Part shown: piece by piece, positions 14,454 to 21,118 of the stretch | Layout: every line of letters begins with the position of its first letter | Position numbering within the stretch: position 1 is the first letter of the stretch | NCBI GenBank assembly: GCA_030040335.1 | Contig: JASHTX010000059.1 | Coordinates: forward strand, 1-33,404 | Source: Microcaldota archaeon | GTDB lineage: Archaea > Micrarchaeota > Micrarchaeia > Micrarchaeales > CABMGC01 | Length of the DNA: 33,404 nt | Direction of reading: 5' to 3' | Program-made: the position numbers and the translations under genes | Notes under the pieces: generated by a model | What the model was told of the DNA's origin: nothing | Seen by the model: only the letters and a program-made list of their open reading frames with translations | The model's database searches: none

Positions 14454-15680
14454 TCAGGCTTTGAGCGCGACCTTCGAGCCGGTCTTGCTCATGGTAATCG
14501 CCTCTGCTGTATCGCGTATCACGTGGTTCCTCACCTGCGCCTCGTTAGATGCGCGCTTGAGCAGGCCGCTCTCGTACTCAGTTCCCTTGCCCGCAAGGTA
14601 GATGTAAGCGAAGGTCATCGCACGCGTAGATGGCGGGTTCTTGCCCAGCAGTTCGCTGAGCGTGGCAAAATCGGTTTCAGAGGCCAGTTTCATTGCCGGA
14701 CCTCTCAGTTCCTCTGGCAGGCTGCCGAGCTGCACCTTGCCTATTTCATCGATGACCTCTTTCTTGTCCCGCCCTGTCTTTAGCCCTTCTGCTACATCTC
14801 TTCCCATAGCCTGGCTTTGCTCTCGTGCATCAGGCTGAACTGGAGAACTATCATCTCGCAAATGCGGAGGTTCTGGAGGCTTGGGTTCCCTGGAATCGGG
14901 GATATCTGGTTGAATAGGAGGCAGCGGTTGCCCCGCTTCAGAGTATGCGGGAACAGTCTGCGCATGCTTGCTGGCTGCCCTGTGGGATCTGTTATTGACC
15001 GTAGTGGTATGCAGGCCGAGCCCATCCAGCTCGATTTTCAGTATGCGGAAAGCGGATTCGATGGTTCCTGTAGAAAAGCCGGAGGCAGATGCGAAATTTA
15101 CCATCGTCTTGCCCTCCTGTTCCATGAGAGAAGCGGCGTACATGCAAACGGCCGTGACCTTGACCGGACTAGTATTAATTGCGAAAAATGCCTTCCTTCC
15201 CTCGGCCTTGTCGATGATCTCCATCGTCCGCTGCGCTGTCCTCTCCGACACGCCAGTTTGGAAACTTAGTCTCTTGACAAAGTCCTTGGGTCCCAGATCC
15301 TTCTCTGTAAGGCTTAACAGAGAATGCAGCTCATTGTAGTCGCTCCCGAGTTTGGCCCTGTTCTCGCCAAAATCCCCGGGAAACATTCCAGCAAACTCCG
15401 GGAGCGTTATGGGAATTCCGATCACCCTTATTGCGGAATAGACGGCAACATTGGCTGCTCGTTGGTACGACCGCGTAGACGCGAAGTTCCTATCAAGGCC
15501 TTCCATGTAGTGGCGCGCGGCCAGCGTTTTCACTTCTCGTGCATCGCCGAGCCCGTAAACCTCGAAGAGCGTATCCAGCGCCGCGAAAGGCTGAGTCAGG
15601 TATGGATGGTTTGAAGGTATTTCAGATATGCCTGCCGACGTCGCATTTTGTCGCATGGCTGAGTCTGAATCTCCTGACAT
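14454..15680 (-). CDS. TFB-core-like protein without Zn-ribbon, extra C-terminal domain
   Basis: Residues about 45-125 match TFB cyclin repeat 1 (RSYQRAANVAVYSAIRVIGI followed by PITLPEFAG). Residues about 130-220 match repeat 2 (GVSERTAQRTMEIIDKA, SPVKVTAVCMYAASLMEQEG, then a recognition-helix-like SGFSTGTIESAFR). The N-terminal Zn-ribbon needed to recruit RNA polymerase is absent. A Pro-rich linker (245-280) leads to a third helical domain (about 295-400) with STRAMTFAYIYLAGKG, which again looks cyclin-like. The ATG at 15680 lies 26-28 nt after a TATA box (TTAAATA), so a leaderless start fits. It lies 113 nt upstream of the Zn-ribbon gene. Whether it acts as activator, decoy or partner is unknown. 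Confidence 0.72.
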   Translation of the reverse strand: MSGDSDSAMRQNATSAGISEIPSNHPYLTQPFAALDTLFEVYGLGDAREVKTLAARHYMEGLDRNFASTRSYQRAANVAVYSAIRVIGIPITLPEFAGMFPGDFGENRAKLGSDYNELHSLLSLTEKDLGPKDFVKRLSFQTGVSERTAQRTMEIIDKAEGRKAFFAINTSPVKVTAVCMYAASLMEQEGKTMVNFASASGFSTGTIESAFRILKIELDGLGLHTTTVNNRSHRAASKHAQTVPAYSEAGQPLPPIQPDIPDSREPKPPEPPHLRDDSSPVQPDAREQSQAMGRDVAEGLKTGRDKKEVIDEIGKVQLGSLPEELRGPAMKLASETDFATLSELLGKNPPSTRAMTFAYIYLAGKGTEYESGLLKRASNEAQVRNHVIRDTAEAITMSKTGSKVALKA

Positions 15681-15743
15681 ACCCTCAGAAGCTATTCCGT
15701 TCTAGCCTATTTAACCATTTGTAGAGGTTCGTTAGCAAGGCGC

Positions 15744-16184
15744 TTAATGAATGAGAGTGCTCTTTATCCTCTCCCTTAAAGCTGCGCCGTGCAGCTGCTT
15801 GTCGGCAGTTAAGAATTCATCGCAATTGGCATGCGCAAAGGATGCAATCTGGAGCGCGTCTGCGATGTAGATGTGGTTCCTGACCACATAGCCTAGGGAG
15901 TTAATGATGAGTTCGGAAGAGAGCCCAACAAATTCGATCCTGTTTGACGCTGCGAGCGTCTTGATTTCGTTCAGCAGCTCATCAACCAAAGCTTCAAGCT
16001 TTACCTTTCCTGTTCTTTCCTGCTTATCAAAAATCCCTACAATCTCCCCTATGTTCCAATAAGAAGTATAGATGACCAAATTTCCGACCCTCGCCTCCTC
16101 GAATATCTTGTCTATGCTTGGTGATCCATCCTCGAAGATGTACCTTTTGACGAGACTGCTAGTGTCCAAGTATACGCTTCTCAC
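15744..16184 (-). CDS. vapC: VapC-type PIN-domain toxin ribonuclease
   Basis: A 146-residue PIN domain with the expected acidic residues: D7 (VYLDTSSLVK), E47 (YWNIGEIVG), D109 (IADALQIAS) and D128 (EFLTADKQL). These bind Mg2+/Mn2+ for RNA cleavage. It overlaps the upstream RHH antitoxin gene by 26 nt, the usual antitoxin-first coupling. The RNA target (often tRNA or rRNA) cannot be told from sequence. The active-site residues are intact, so the toxin is probably functional. Confidence 0.9.
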   Translation of the reverse strand: MRSVYLDTSSLVKRYIFEDGSPSIDKIFEEARVGNLVIYTSYWNIGEIVGIFDKQERTGKVKLEALVDELLNEIKTLAASNRIEFVGLSSELIINSLGYVVRNHIYIADALQIASFAHANCDEFLTADKQLHGAALRERIKSTLIH

Positions 16185-16446
16185 GATCTTCCCTCATTTC
16201 CCTCAGCACCTTGGTGGAGTTAAGGCCTGTTCTTATCTTTCCCCTTCTTCTGATGACCTCTTCAGAGCTTATGTATCTTAGTTTTACACCGAATTGTCTC
16301 GCCAGGTCTTCTATCCAAGAATCTCCGATTGACCTGAAAAGGTCCTCAACGGCCTTGCTTACGCTCTCTCCTTTCCCTACCAGGCGTACTCTGGCATTCT
16401 TCAGCAACTCATCATCCACCGAAAGGGTGAGCTTCCTTTTGACCAT
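16159..16446 (-). CDS. vapB: VapB-type antitoxin (ribbon-helix-helix)
   Basis: The 95-residue protein starts with a ribbon-helix-helix DNA-binding motif (MVKRKLTLSVDDELLKNARV, then a second helix SVSKAVEDLFRSI). Its C-terminal half (GKIRTGLNSTKVLREM) should wrap the partner PIN toxin. It precedes and overlaps vapC. The ATG is predicted to be the first transcribed codon, because TATTTATA is centred about 26 nt upstream. Three palindromic TACGTA units lie between the TATA and the ATG, a clear setting for autorepression by the VapBC complex. Confidence 0.85.
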   Translation of the reverse strand: MVKRKLTLSVDDELLKNARVRLVGKGESVSKAVEDLFRSIGDSWIEDLARQFGVKLRYISSEEVIRRRGKIRTGLNSTKVLREMREDREKRILGH

Positions 16447-16810
16447 GTACGTATATACGTATATACGTATAAATACCTTCCTGTGCAGTGAGCCCGGGGA
16501 GGGGCGGCTGTACCGCCTCCTCCAAAGTAGACTGCCTCAGTGATCCTATCCCGAGAAAGTGCCTCGCTTCACTAGGACTCAGCACGCCGGATATTTCCAG
16601 GGCCTCGACGATTTCCGAGAGGTCCCCTTTGTGCTGGAGGTCGAAGAGCGCATCTATTATGCACAGCGCCATGTTCCGGCGCTCCTCTTCGAGAATGATG
16701 CCGTCACCCGAACGGGTAACCATGTACCTGTTCATCAGCACCACCTCGAGCTCCTTCCGCAACAGCCTATACTTCTTCCCAGACCCATAGTTTCCACTCA
16801 CTCTCACCAT
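16412..16810 (-). CDS. Small hypothetical protein upstream of vapBC (132 aa from the preferred start)
   Basis: I do not recognise this protein. From the ATG at 16810 it reads MVRVSGNYGSGKKYRLLRKE, then a helical region with ALCIIDALFDLQHKGDLSEI and SGVLSPSEARHFLGIGSL. Composition looks coding up to about the point where it runs into the vapB operator, so its last ~20 codons coincide with the TACGTATA array and the first codons of vapB. The track's longer start (16855) would place a conserved hairpin element inside the gene; a TATA-like TATACAAA (about 16863-16871) favours 16810 with a hairpin-bearing leader. It may be coupled to vapBC. Confidence 0.5.
   Translation of the reverse strand: MVRVSGNYGSGKKYRLLRKELEVVLMNRYMVTRSGDGIILEEERRNMALCIIDALFDLQHKGDLSEIVEALEISGVLSPSEARHFLGIGSLRQSTLEEAVQPPLPGLTAQEGIYTYIRIYVHGQKEAHPFGG
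16447..16476 (-). promoter_or_regulatory. vapBC promoter with three tandem TACGTATA operator units
   Basis: TACGTATA occurs three times in tandem at 16448-16455, 16456-16463 and 16464-16471, each containing the palindrome TACGTA with an 8-bp period. The array fills the space between the start codon and the TATA (about 16468-16475). Ribbon-helix-helix dimers bind such short palindromes cooperatively, so bound antitoxin would cover the promoter. The function is inferred from position. Confidence 0.65.
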
Positions 16811-16841
16811 ATCACCCAAAAAGCAGAGACGGCTCAAGCCG
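16811..16841. repeat. Hairpin element copy 2 (ATCACCCAAAAA..AGAG..CGGC-N4-GCCG)
   Basis: ATCACCCAAAAAGCAGAG is followed by a CGGC-TCAA-GCCG hairpin (16830-16841). The same arrangement occurs at 16991-17022 on the same strand. This copy abuts the preferred start codon of the minus-strand 132-aa gene, so on that strand it reads as hairpin, pyrimidine-rich spacer and GGGTGAT before ATG. Confidence 0.5.
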
Positions 16842-16969
16842 ATGGCTTTCGCCATGTCGTTTTGTATAGCGTTGACCTACGCTTTCCTGTGAATATGTAT
16901 TGAAGTAAAAGATTTATATCTCTTATGCTCACCTTATAGTAAAGTATATATTCTTTAATATCCAAAGTA

Positions 16970-17042
16970 ATAGCGCCAGCAAAAACTGGCATCACCCAAA
17001 AGTAGAGGCGGCGAAAGCCGCCCCAATGCTCAACGTGCTGCA
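16970..17042 (+). promoter_or_regulatory. Structured 5' leader of the pilin operon (hairpin element copy 1)
   Basis: AAGTATATA (16942-16950) is a TATA box placing the transcription start near 16973. The ~70-nt leader then holds GCCAG/CTGGC (16975-16979 with 16986-16990), ATCACCCAAAAGTAGAG, a GGCGGC-GAAA-GCCGCC hairpin with GNRA loop (17007-17022) and about 20 nt before the first pilin-like ATG at 17043. A leader this long and structured stands out among leaderless neighbours and suggests post-transcriptional control or a ligand- or protein-binding RNA. No riboswitch class I know matches. Confidence 0.5.
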
Positions 17043-17216
17043 ATGAAGGCGCAACTAAGTCTTGAGATTCTTATCAGCATGTCACTGTCGCTCCTGATAG
17101 TGCTCGCGATTCTGCAGTATTTTAGTGCGGCGCGGGTGCTGATGGTAAAAACAGAAGGCGCGCTGGTTGGCATGGCAAACAGTGCACGGGCATACGAGGG
17201 GAAGCCGGTCACATGA
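17043..17216 (+). CDS. Type IV pilin-like protein, 57 aa (class III signal peptide)
   Basis: A 57-residue protein missing from the ORF track. It begins MKAQLSLEILISMSLSLLIV: a basic n-region, predicted prepilin peptidase cleavage after MKA, a Q-x-S-x-E start of the mature protein and a hydrophobic helix. This is the archaeal class III signal used by pilins and archaellins. The remaining ~30 residues are a short polar tail, so it is a minor or pseudopilin subunit rather than a major pilin. Its TGA overlaps the ATG of the next gene (ATGA, 17213-17216). It is first in a five-gene operon. Confidence 0.8.
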   Translation: MKAQLSLEILISMSLSLLIVLAILQYFSAARVLMVKTEGALVGMANSARAYEGKPVT

Positions 17217-17581
17217 AGCTTGTTATAATATCATTGGATCTGATGCTAGCCCTGCCCATCCTTGCGCTTGGCCTTGCAGTCCTCTTCTCGAGCATCGTGA
17301 ACTCTCAAACATATCTGCTTGCCTTTGCGGGATTGCAGAACAAGACACTGGACCTTTTCACGACCTCGCAGCAGATCGCGCACGCTCTGGATGCGAATCA
17401 GGTGAACGGAACCACTGCTGCAGAGCTCGCGTCCGATATTGCCTTGGGAAATGGAGTTGCTGCAGGAGTATTGGATGTTGGCTCTGCTGCTGATTGTGTC
17501 AACGCCCTCACGCTCTGCAGGATCGTGACGGTATCAGGCGCAGCAAGGCTGCTGGTGGTGAGCTATGAAAATGCAGGCTAG
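17213..17581 (+). CDS. Pilin-operon membrane-anchored protein (122 aa)
   Basis: A single N-terminal hydrophobic helix (LVIISLDLMLALPILALGLAVLF) is followed by about 95 residues of polar, alanine-rich sequence (QNKTLDLFTTSQQIAHALDA) with potential N-glycosylation sites and two cysteines near DCVNALTLCRIV. It lacks the canonical QxSxE motif, but its topology matches its neighbours. It overlaps the preceding gene by 4 nt and the next by 17 nt, so it belongs to the same translational unit. It is probably a pilus or surface-structure component exposed outside the membrane. Confidence 0.75.
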   Translation: MKLVIISLDLMLALPILALGLAVLFSSIVNSQTYLLAFAGLQNKTLDLFTTSQQIAHALDANQVNGTTAAELASDIALGNGVAAGVLDVGSAADCVNALTLCRIVTVSGAARLLVVSYENAG

Positions 17582-18533
17582 CATCGAGTTCCTGCTCGTA
17601 CTGAGCGCTATTGCAGCACTGAGTCTCAGCGTAATCTCCCTTTACGGGAAGCAGCTCTTTGCAGAGACAGGGGCATTTGCGGAAGTGGCCAATGCGTCTC
17701 AGGCAAATATCTCACTCTCGAACTACACGCTTCCTTACTACAGCCAGGCGGAGCAGGAAGCGTACTCGGCAGAGATAGTCGGGAGAAACGAGAGACTGGC
17801 GTACGTGATAAGCCAGCCTTCGAACATTACCAACCTTACAGAAAGAAGCCATTGTACATACTATGGCACGTACTATCCTCCGCCCGGCATTGGCGAGCAG
17901 TGCGGCACCTATAACGCCTGGTATTACCTTGCCGCGAACTCCCTCTGCCCGGACAGCAGCGCATACTGCATCTTTGCGAACGACACGGGATACGCAGTTG
18001 AGAACGCGGGCCCGGCCAGAAACTATATCTACAATTTCACTCTGGAGATAAGCGCGCAGGGCGACCGGATGCTGGCATATCTGCAGAGCGGGCAGAACGA
18101 GTCTCCGTTAATGCTTGGCAACACAACCGTGGGCTACGCAAGGGTCGTTGATGTAAGCAGCGGCGAGCCTGGCCTTAGCTTGAGCCTGATAAGCTACGGC
18201 GGCACCTACTCGCTGCTTAACGAGAGCCTTTATGGGCAATACGCGCAGTCCGAAAGCCTCGCGTATCCAGTTTTGAGCTACTACAACGGAAGCGAGGTTG
18301 ACTCTGACACGCAGGCAACCATACAGGAAGCCGTATACTCTTTCACCAAGGCTTCGAAGGAACTGAGGTATGGTCCTGCTTTGCATGCTCAGTGTGATGT
18401 GGCAGGGTCGCAGTACGTATGCAATGCAACCTACCCATTCTTCTACGTAATCGATGCCAACGTCTCCGGCGGCCTCGGAATCCAGAATGAGACCCTCTAC
18501 TACCTGGGTTCCGTGATAAGGGTGTATGCATGA
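17565..18533 (+). CDS. Large type IV pilin-like surface protein (322 aa)
   Basis: It begins MKMQASIEFLLVLSAIAALS, a textbook archaeal class III signal with QASIEFL after the cleavage site. About 290 extracellular residues follow, with many N-glycosylation sequons (NIS, NYT, NIT, NLT, NDT, NFT, NES, NTT, NGS, NAT, NVS) and six cysteines in the exposed part that could pair as disulfides. It is far larger than typical pilins, so it may be a tip adhesin or main subunit. It overlaps the preceding gene by 17 nt and the next by 4 nt. Confidence 0.85.
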   Translation: MKMQASIEFLLVLSAIAALSLSVISLYGKQLFAETGAFAEVANASQANISLSNYTLPYYSQAEQEAYSAEIVGRNERLAYVISQPSNITNLTERSHCTYYGTYYPPPGIGEQCGTYNAWYYLAANSLCPDSSAYCIFANDTGYAVENAGPARNYIYNFTLEISAQGDRMLAYLQSGQNESPLMLGNTTVGYARVVDVSSGEPGLSLSLISYGGTYSLLNESLYGQYAQSESLAYPVLSYYNGSEVDSDTQATIQEAVYSFTKASKELRYGPALHAQCDVAGSQYVCNATYPFFYVIDANVSGGLGIQNETLYYLGSVIRVYA

Positions 18534-18925
18534 AGGCCCAGTTCGCAACCATAGAAGCAACGCTGTCGTTTGCGGTGATAGCTGTTGCAGCGATTTTCGT
18601 CTCACAGCAGATCGGCGCGGCAAACAGAAGTTTCCAAGCTGAGGAGAGCAGGCTTGCGCAGGCTGCTGCAATCTACGACATAGCCAATGAGTTTGAGAGG
18701 AATATCAGCGCAAACTACTGCCTTGCCTCATACCTCTCCCAGGATTCAGTATGCATGAGCTCTCTTGTAAGCAACTACGAGAAGGTCTATGGGCTGGCGA
18801 CAATTGCAATAAGCGGAAATATGACCGCTGCCTCAAGCGCTCCGGAGAACGGAACCGCTTGCTTTGAGGTTTACCTGCAGGCGGAGAACTCGACAGGCAG
18901 CGTCTGCATTGCTGCGGGTGGTTGA
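18530..18925 (+). CDS. Type IV pilin-like protein (131 aa)
   Basis: It begins MKAQFATIEATLSFAVIAVA, with MKA before the predicted cleavage site and QFATIE after it, then a hydrophobic helix. The ~100-residue exterior domain has three sequons and four cysteines (YCLASY, DSVCMSS, TACFEV, SVCIAA). It overlaps the previous gene in an ATGA junction and is followed immediately (TGA then ATG) by a 51-residue gene. It is probably a minor pilin of the same surface structure. Confidence 0.82.
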   Translation: MKAQFATIEATLSFAVIAVAAIFVSQQIGAANRSFQAEESRLAQAAAIYDIANEFERNISANYCLASYLSQDSVCMSSLVSNYEKVYGLATIAISGNMTAASSAPENGTACFEVYLQAENSTGSVCIAAGG

Positions 18926-19081
18926 ATGTCATTCTACGGCCTTGTTCTTGTGGCCATTGTTCTGATTGTTTGCATATACATGTCCCTATTCATGAACGAG
19001 CTAACTGCGGTAGCTTCGGCATCAAATGCGAGCATCGAGATCGCACAAAGCATAAACGCTGCGGCAGGAGAGCAGGGATAG
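18926..19081 (+). CDS. Small single-TM protein ending the pilin operon (51 aa)
   Basis: This 51-codon frame starts directly after the stop of the preceding pilin-like gene and is absent from the ORF track. MSFYGLVLVAIVLIVCIYMS forms one membrane helix, followed by a short alanine/serine-rich tail (AVASASNASIEIAQSINAAA) that could form a helix along the pilus core. No classical cleavage motif is present. Zero spacing to its neighbour and similar size and topology support membership of the operon. Confidence 0.72.
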   Translation: MSFYGLVLVAIVLIVCIYMSLFMNELTAVASASNASIEIAQSINAAAGEQG

Positions 19082-19364
19082 AACAAAGCCACTTGTCATA
19101 AACGTAAATGCGGCAACATTTCCGCACAAAAGGCGTATAAATATAACTCTGTAATATATCATCGGGGAATGGGTTAAGTGTCCTTGGGGGGAACATATTG
19201 GGGAATATGTACCACGCGAGGCAGTCAGAGATCGGTCATTTTGGCCGGGCCTGAGAAGCCATAACGGAGACAGCCTCAGCGCGGTAAAACGGGGGCAGAA
19301 GAATGCTGAGCTTAGCATAGACGGCACAGAGCTGCTTGACAGGCTCAATTATGCCAAGACTCTG
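19082..19364 (+). other. Intergenic promoter region running into an open but start-less frame
   Basis: TATAAATATA at 19136-19145 is a strong TATA box. From 19155 onward the frame of the next gene stays open for 70 codons up to its first ATG at 19365 and reads like protein (for example SFWPGLRSHNGDSLSAVKRG), but contains no ATG, GTG or TTG. A GTG at 19178 in another frame would join it if one G were removed from the six-G run at 19186-19191. A weak TGCGG/CCGCA hairpin (19109-19126) follows the pilin operon. Confidence 0.55.
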
Positions 19365-20399
19365 ATGAAGAGCGGGAGCCTTGAGGAGCTGAACAACAAA
19401 GTCAGGAAGAAGATAATAAGCCTGGAACTGATGGCCGTGGAGCGTAGTCTTTCCAGCCCCTCAACCAAGAACGCGATAGAGGCGCTGGCAGAATTCGCGT
19501 GGAAACTTCCGGATAACAGGCTGTGGACCGTGCTTACGCTCACTCTTGAGGAGGGAAACGGGGGCCTCAGGATCGCCCCTGACCTTGCAAGGGCGCTCAT
19601 AACCAGCCAGTCGCCCGATTATGCGGTCAAGAAATACAGGGAAGAAGCCAAGATGCTCGGCAGGATGGCGAGGATCTCGTTCAGGGCCGATGTCACAAGC
19701 TACTGGCGCGAGGACGGGAGCGCCAAGAAGGGGCCGGAGCACTTCGTGCCATTGGTTGAGAGCGAGATAGACTGGAAAACCGGAATAGTGAGGGGCAAGT
19801 ACCTGTTCTACATGCTCAGGTACGAGGTGGACACGACCTTCAATGTTTTCGGAGGAGTTCTTGTAAACACCATGTTTCGTCTGCGGCCGACTCCGGAATA
19901 CGAAGGTGTGGGTTTCAGGTTTGCGGTAGACGGCAATGAGAGGCTTGTCCTTGAGGAGGCGGATCTGAGGGCACACTTCGGCGCATACAGGGTCCCGATA
20001 GAAATGGCCGAGAGGACGCGTGAGCGGAGGATAAAGGTCACGGCTGTGCCTGACAACGGGCACTATACGAACGGCCATGCGAACTTCCTTGTATTGAAGG
20101 ACGACCCGGAAACCCTGGCAAAGGTAGTTGCAAGGTATCCGCAGCTAGCGAACAAGGATATCAAGCACGCGCTGGACGTGATAATAGAGCTGAACCCGCA
20201 GATAGACTTCCTCAAGCACCTGAACCCGAAGCAGGCTTTCCAGGAACTGGAGCTGGTGATGTGGGGCTCCCCGAAAAGGGTGAAGGAATTCTACGAGCGC
20301 GGGGAGCGCTACGATGTGAGGGCCAAGCTGGTCATGGATGTCTGCGGGGAGCGGAGCAGACCATGCTCTGATCCTCTGATAGCCAATACGGCCGCATAG
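19365..20399 (+). CDS. Hypothetical protein (344 aa, probably N-terminally longer)
   Basis: I do not recognise this soluble protein. An N-terminal helical part (LEELNNKVRKKIISLELMAV) with repeat-like helices is followed by a beta-rich middle (FRADVTSYWREDGSAKKGPE, YLFYMLRYEVDTTFNVFGGV, RLRPTPEYEGVGFRF) and a helical C-terminus (NKDIKHALDVIIELNPQIDF). It has no signal peptide or membrane segment. The ATG at 19365 is the first in-frame start codon, yet about 70 upstream codons are open and coding-like and the best TATA lies 220 nt upstream, so the true protein is probably about 400 residues with an unusual start or a one-base sequence error. Confidence 0.75.
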   Translation: MKSGSLEELNNKVRKKIISLELMAVERSLSSPSTKNAIEALAEFAWKLPDNRLWTVLTLTLEEGNGGLRIAPDLARALITSQSPDYAVKKYREEAKMLGRMARISFRADVTSYWREDGSAKKGPEHFVPLVESEIDWKTGIVRGKYLFYMLRYEVDTTFNVFGGVLVNTMFRLRPTPEYEGVGFRFAVDGNERLVLEEADLRAHFGAYRVPIEMAERTRERRIKVTAVPDNGHYTNGHANFLVLKDDPETLAKVVARYPQLANKDIKHALDVIIELNPQIDFLKHLNPKQAFQELELVMWGSPKRVKEFYERGERYDVRAKLVMDVCGERSRPCSDPLIANTAA

Positions 20400-20449
20400 T
20401 CTCAGAGCTGCTAGTTTCATCAAGACTGCAAAAAGGCGTGCTGTTTCGA

Positions 20450-20489
20450 TAGGATTTTATACTTATGGCAGTATAAGAGTCTTGATTTA
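20450..20489 (+). promoter_or_regulatory. TATA promoter of lemA/htpX
   Basis: TTTTATACTTA (about 20455-20465) is centred some 28 nt before the LemA ATG at 20490, predicting a start within a few nt of the ATG and a common transcript with htpX. Confidence 0.55.
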
Positions 20490-21104
20490 ATGGTGAGCGG
20501 TTTAGAGCTAGGTGTTATAGCAGTAATTGTACTGATTTTGCTCATCCTGGGCGCGATATGGAACGGACTGGTAGGCAAGCGCAACAGGGTGCAGGATGCG
20601 TGGGCGCAGATAGACGTGCAGCTCAAGCGAAGATATGACCTGATCCCCAACCTCATCGAGACCGTAAAGGGATACATGAAGTATGAGAAGGGCACGCTGA
20701 CGCAGATAACGGCGTTGAGGAGCTCGATAGTCACGGGCAGCGTGCAGGACAAGGCCGCAGCGAACAACATGCTGAGCGGCGCGCTCAAGAGCCTCTTTGC
20801 TGTTGCGGAGAACTACCCGAACCTCAAGGCGGATGAGAGCTACCAGAACCTTCAGAACGAGCTTGAGAACACGGAGAACAAGATCTCATTCGTAAGGACT
20901 TCTTACAACGATTACGTGCTTGATTATAACAACGCGATACAGCAGCTTCCAGGAGTGCTTGTTGCAGGCGCGTTCGGCTTCAAGAGGCAGGACTTCTTCC
21001 AGGCACCTCCAGAAGCGGCGGAGCCTGTGAAGGTCGACCTGACGAGCGACGACTCTGATGACGCGAAGCCGCAGGGCAAGGCCTCGAAGGCGCCGAAGAA
21101 GTAA
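20490..21104 (+). CDS. lemA: LemA family membrane protein
   Basis: LemA proteins have one N-terminal membrane helix and a long helical bundle. Here the helix is LELGVIAVIVLILLILGAIW, followed by the family hallmark RNRVQDAWAQIDVQLKRRYD with LIPNLIETVKGY. The later segment NELENTENKISFVRTSYNDY is also typical. The C-terminal tail is acidic then lysine-rich (DSDDAKPQGKASKAPKK). The biochemical role of the family is not settled. The gene lies 14 nt before htpX, a pairing found in many bacteria and archaea, which points to a membrane quality-control function. Confidence 0.95.
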   Translation: MVSGLELGVIAVIVLILLILGAIWNGLVGKRNRVQDAWAQIDVQLKRRYDLIPNLIETVKGYMKYEKGTLTQITALRSSIVTGSVQDKAAANNMLSGALKSLFAVAENYPNLKADESYQNLQNELENTENKISFVRTSYNDYVLDYNNAIQQLPGVLVAGAFGFKRQDFFQAPPEAAEPVKVDLTSDDSDDAKPQGKASKAPKK

Positions 21105-21118
21105 GGGTACAGGTGTAG

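Noticed and set aside
16448-16471. Possible short CRISPR or microsatellite (TACGTATA x3)
   Set aside because: No spacers and only three 8-bp units; position between TATA and vapB start fits an operator.
16811-17022. Two hairpin copies considered as CRISPR repeats or IS ends
   Set aside because: Only two copies, same orientation, unique 150-nt sequence between and no cas or transposase genes; no target-site duplication.
16834-17043. 69-aa minus-strand frame between the pilin operon and the small hypothetical gene
   Set aside because: Covers the promoter and both hairpin elements; AT-rich, basic tail, no TATA in the right place. Best explained as regulatory DNA, though a start after GGGTG at copy 1 is curious.
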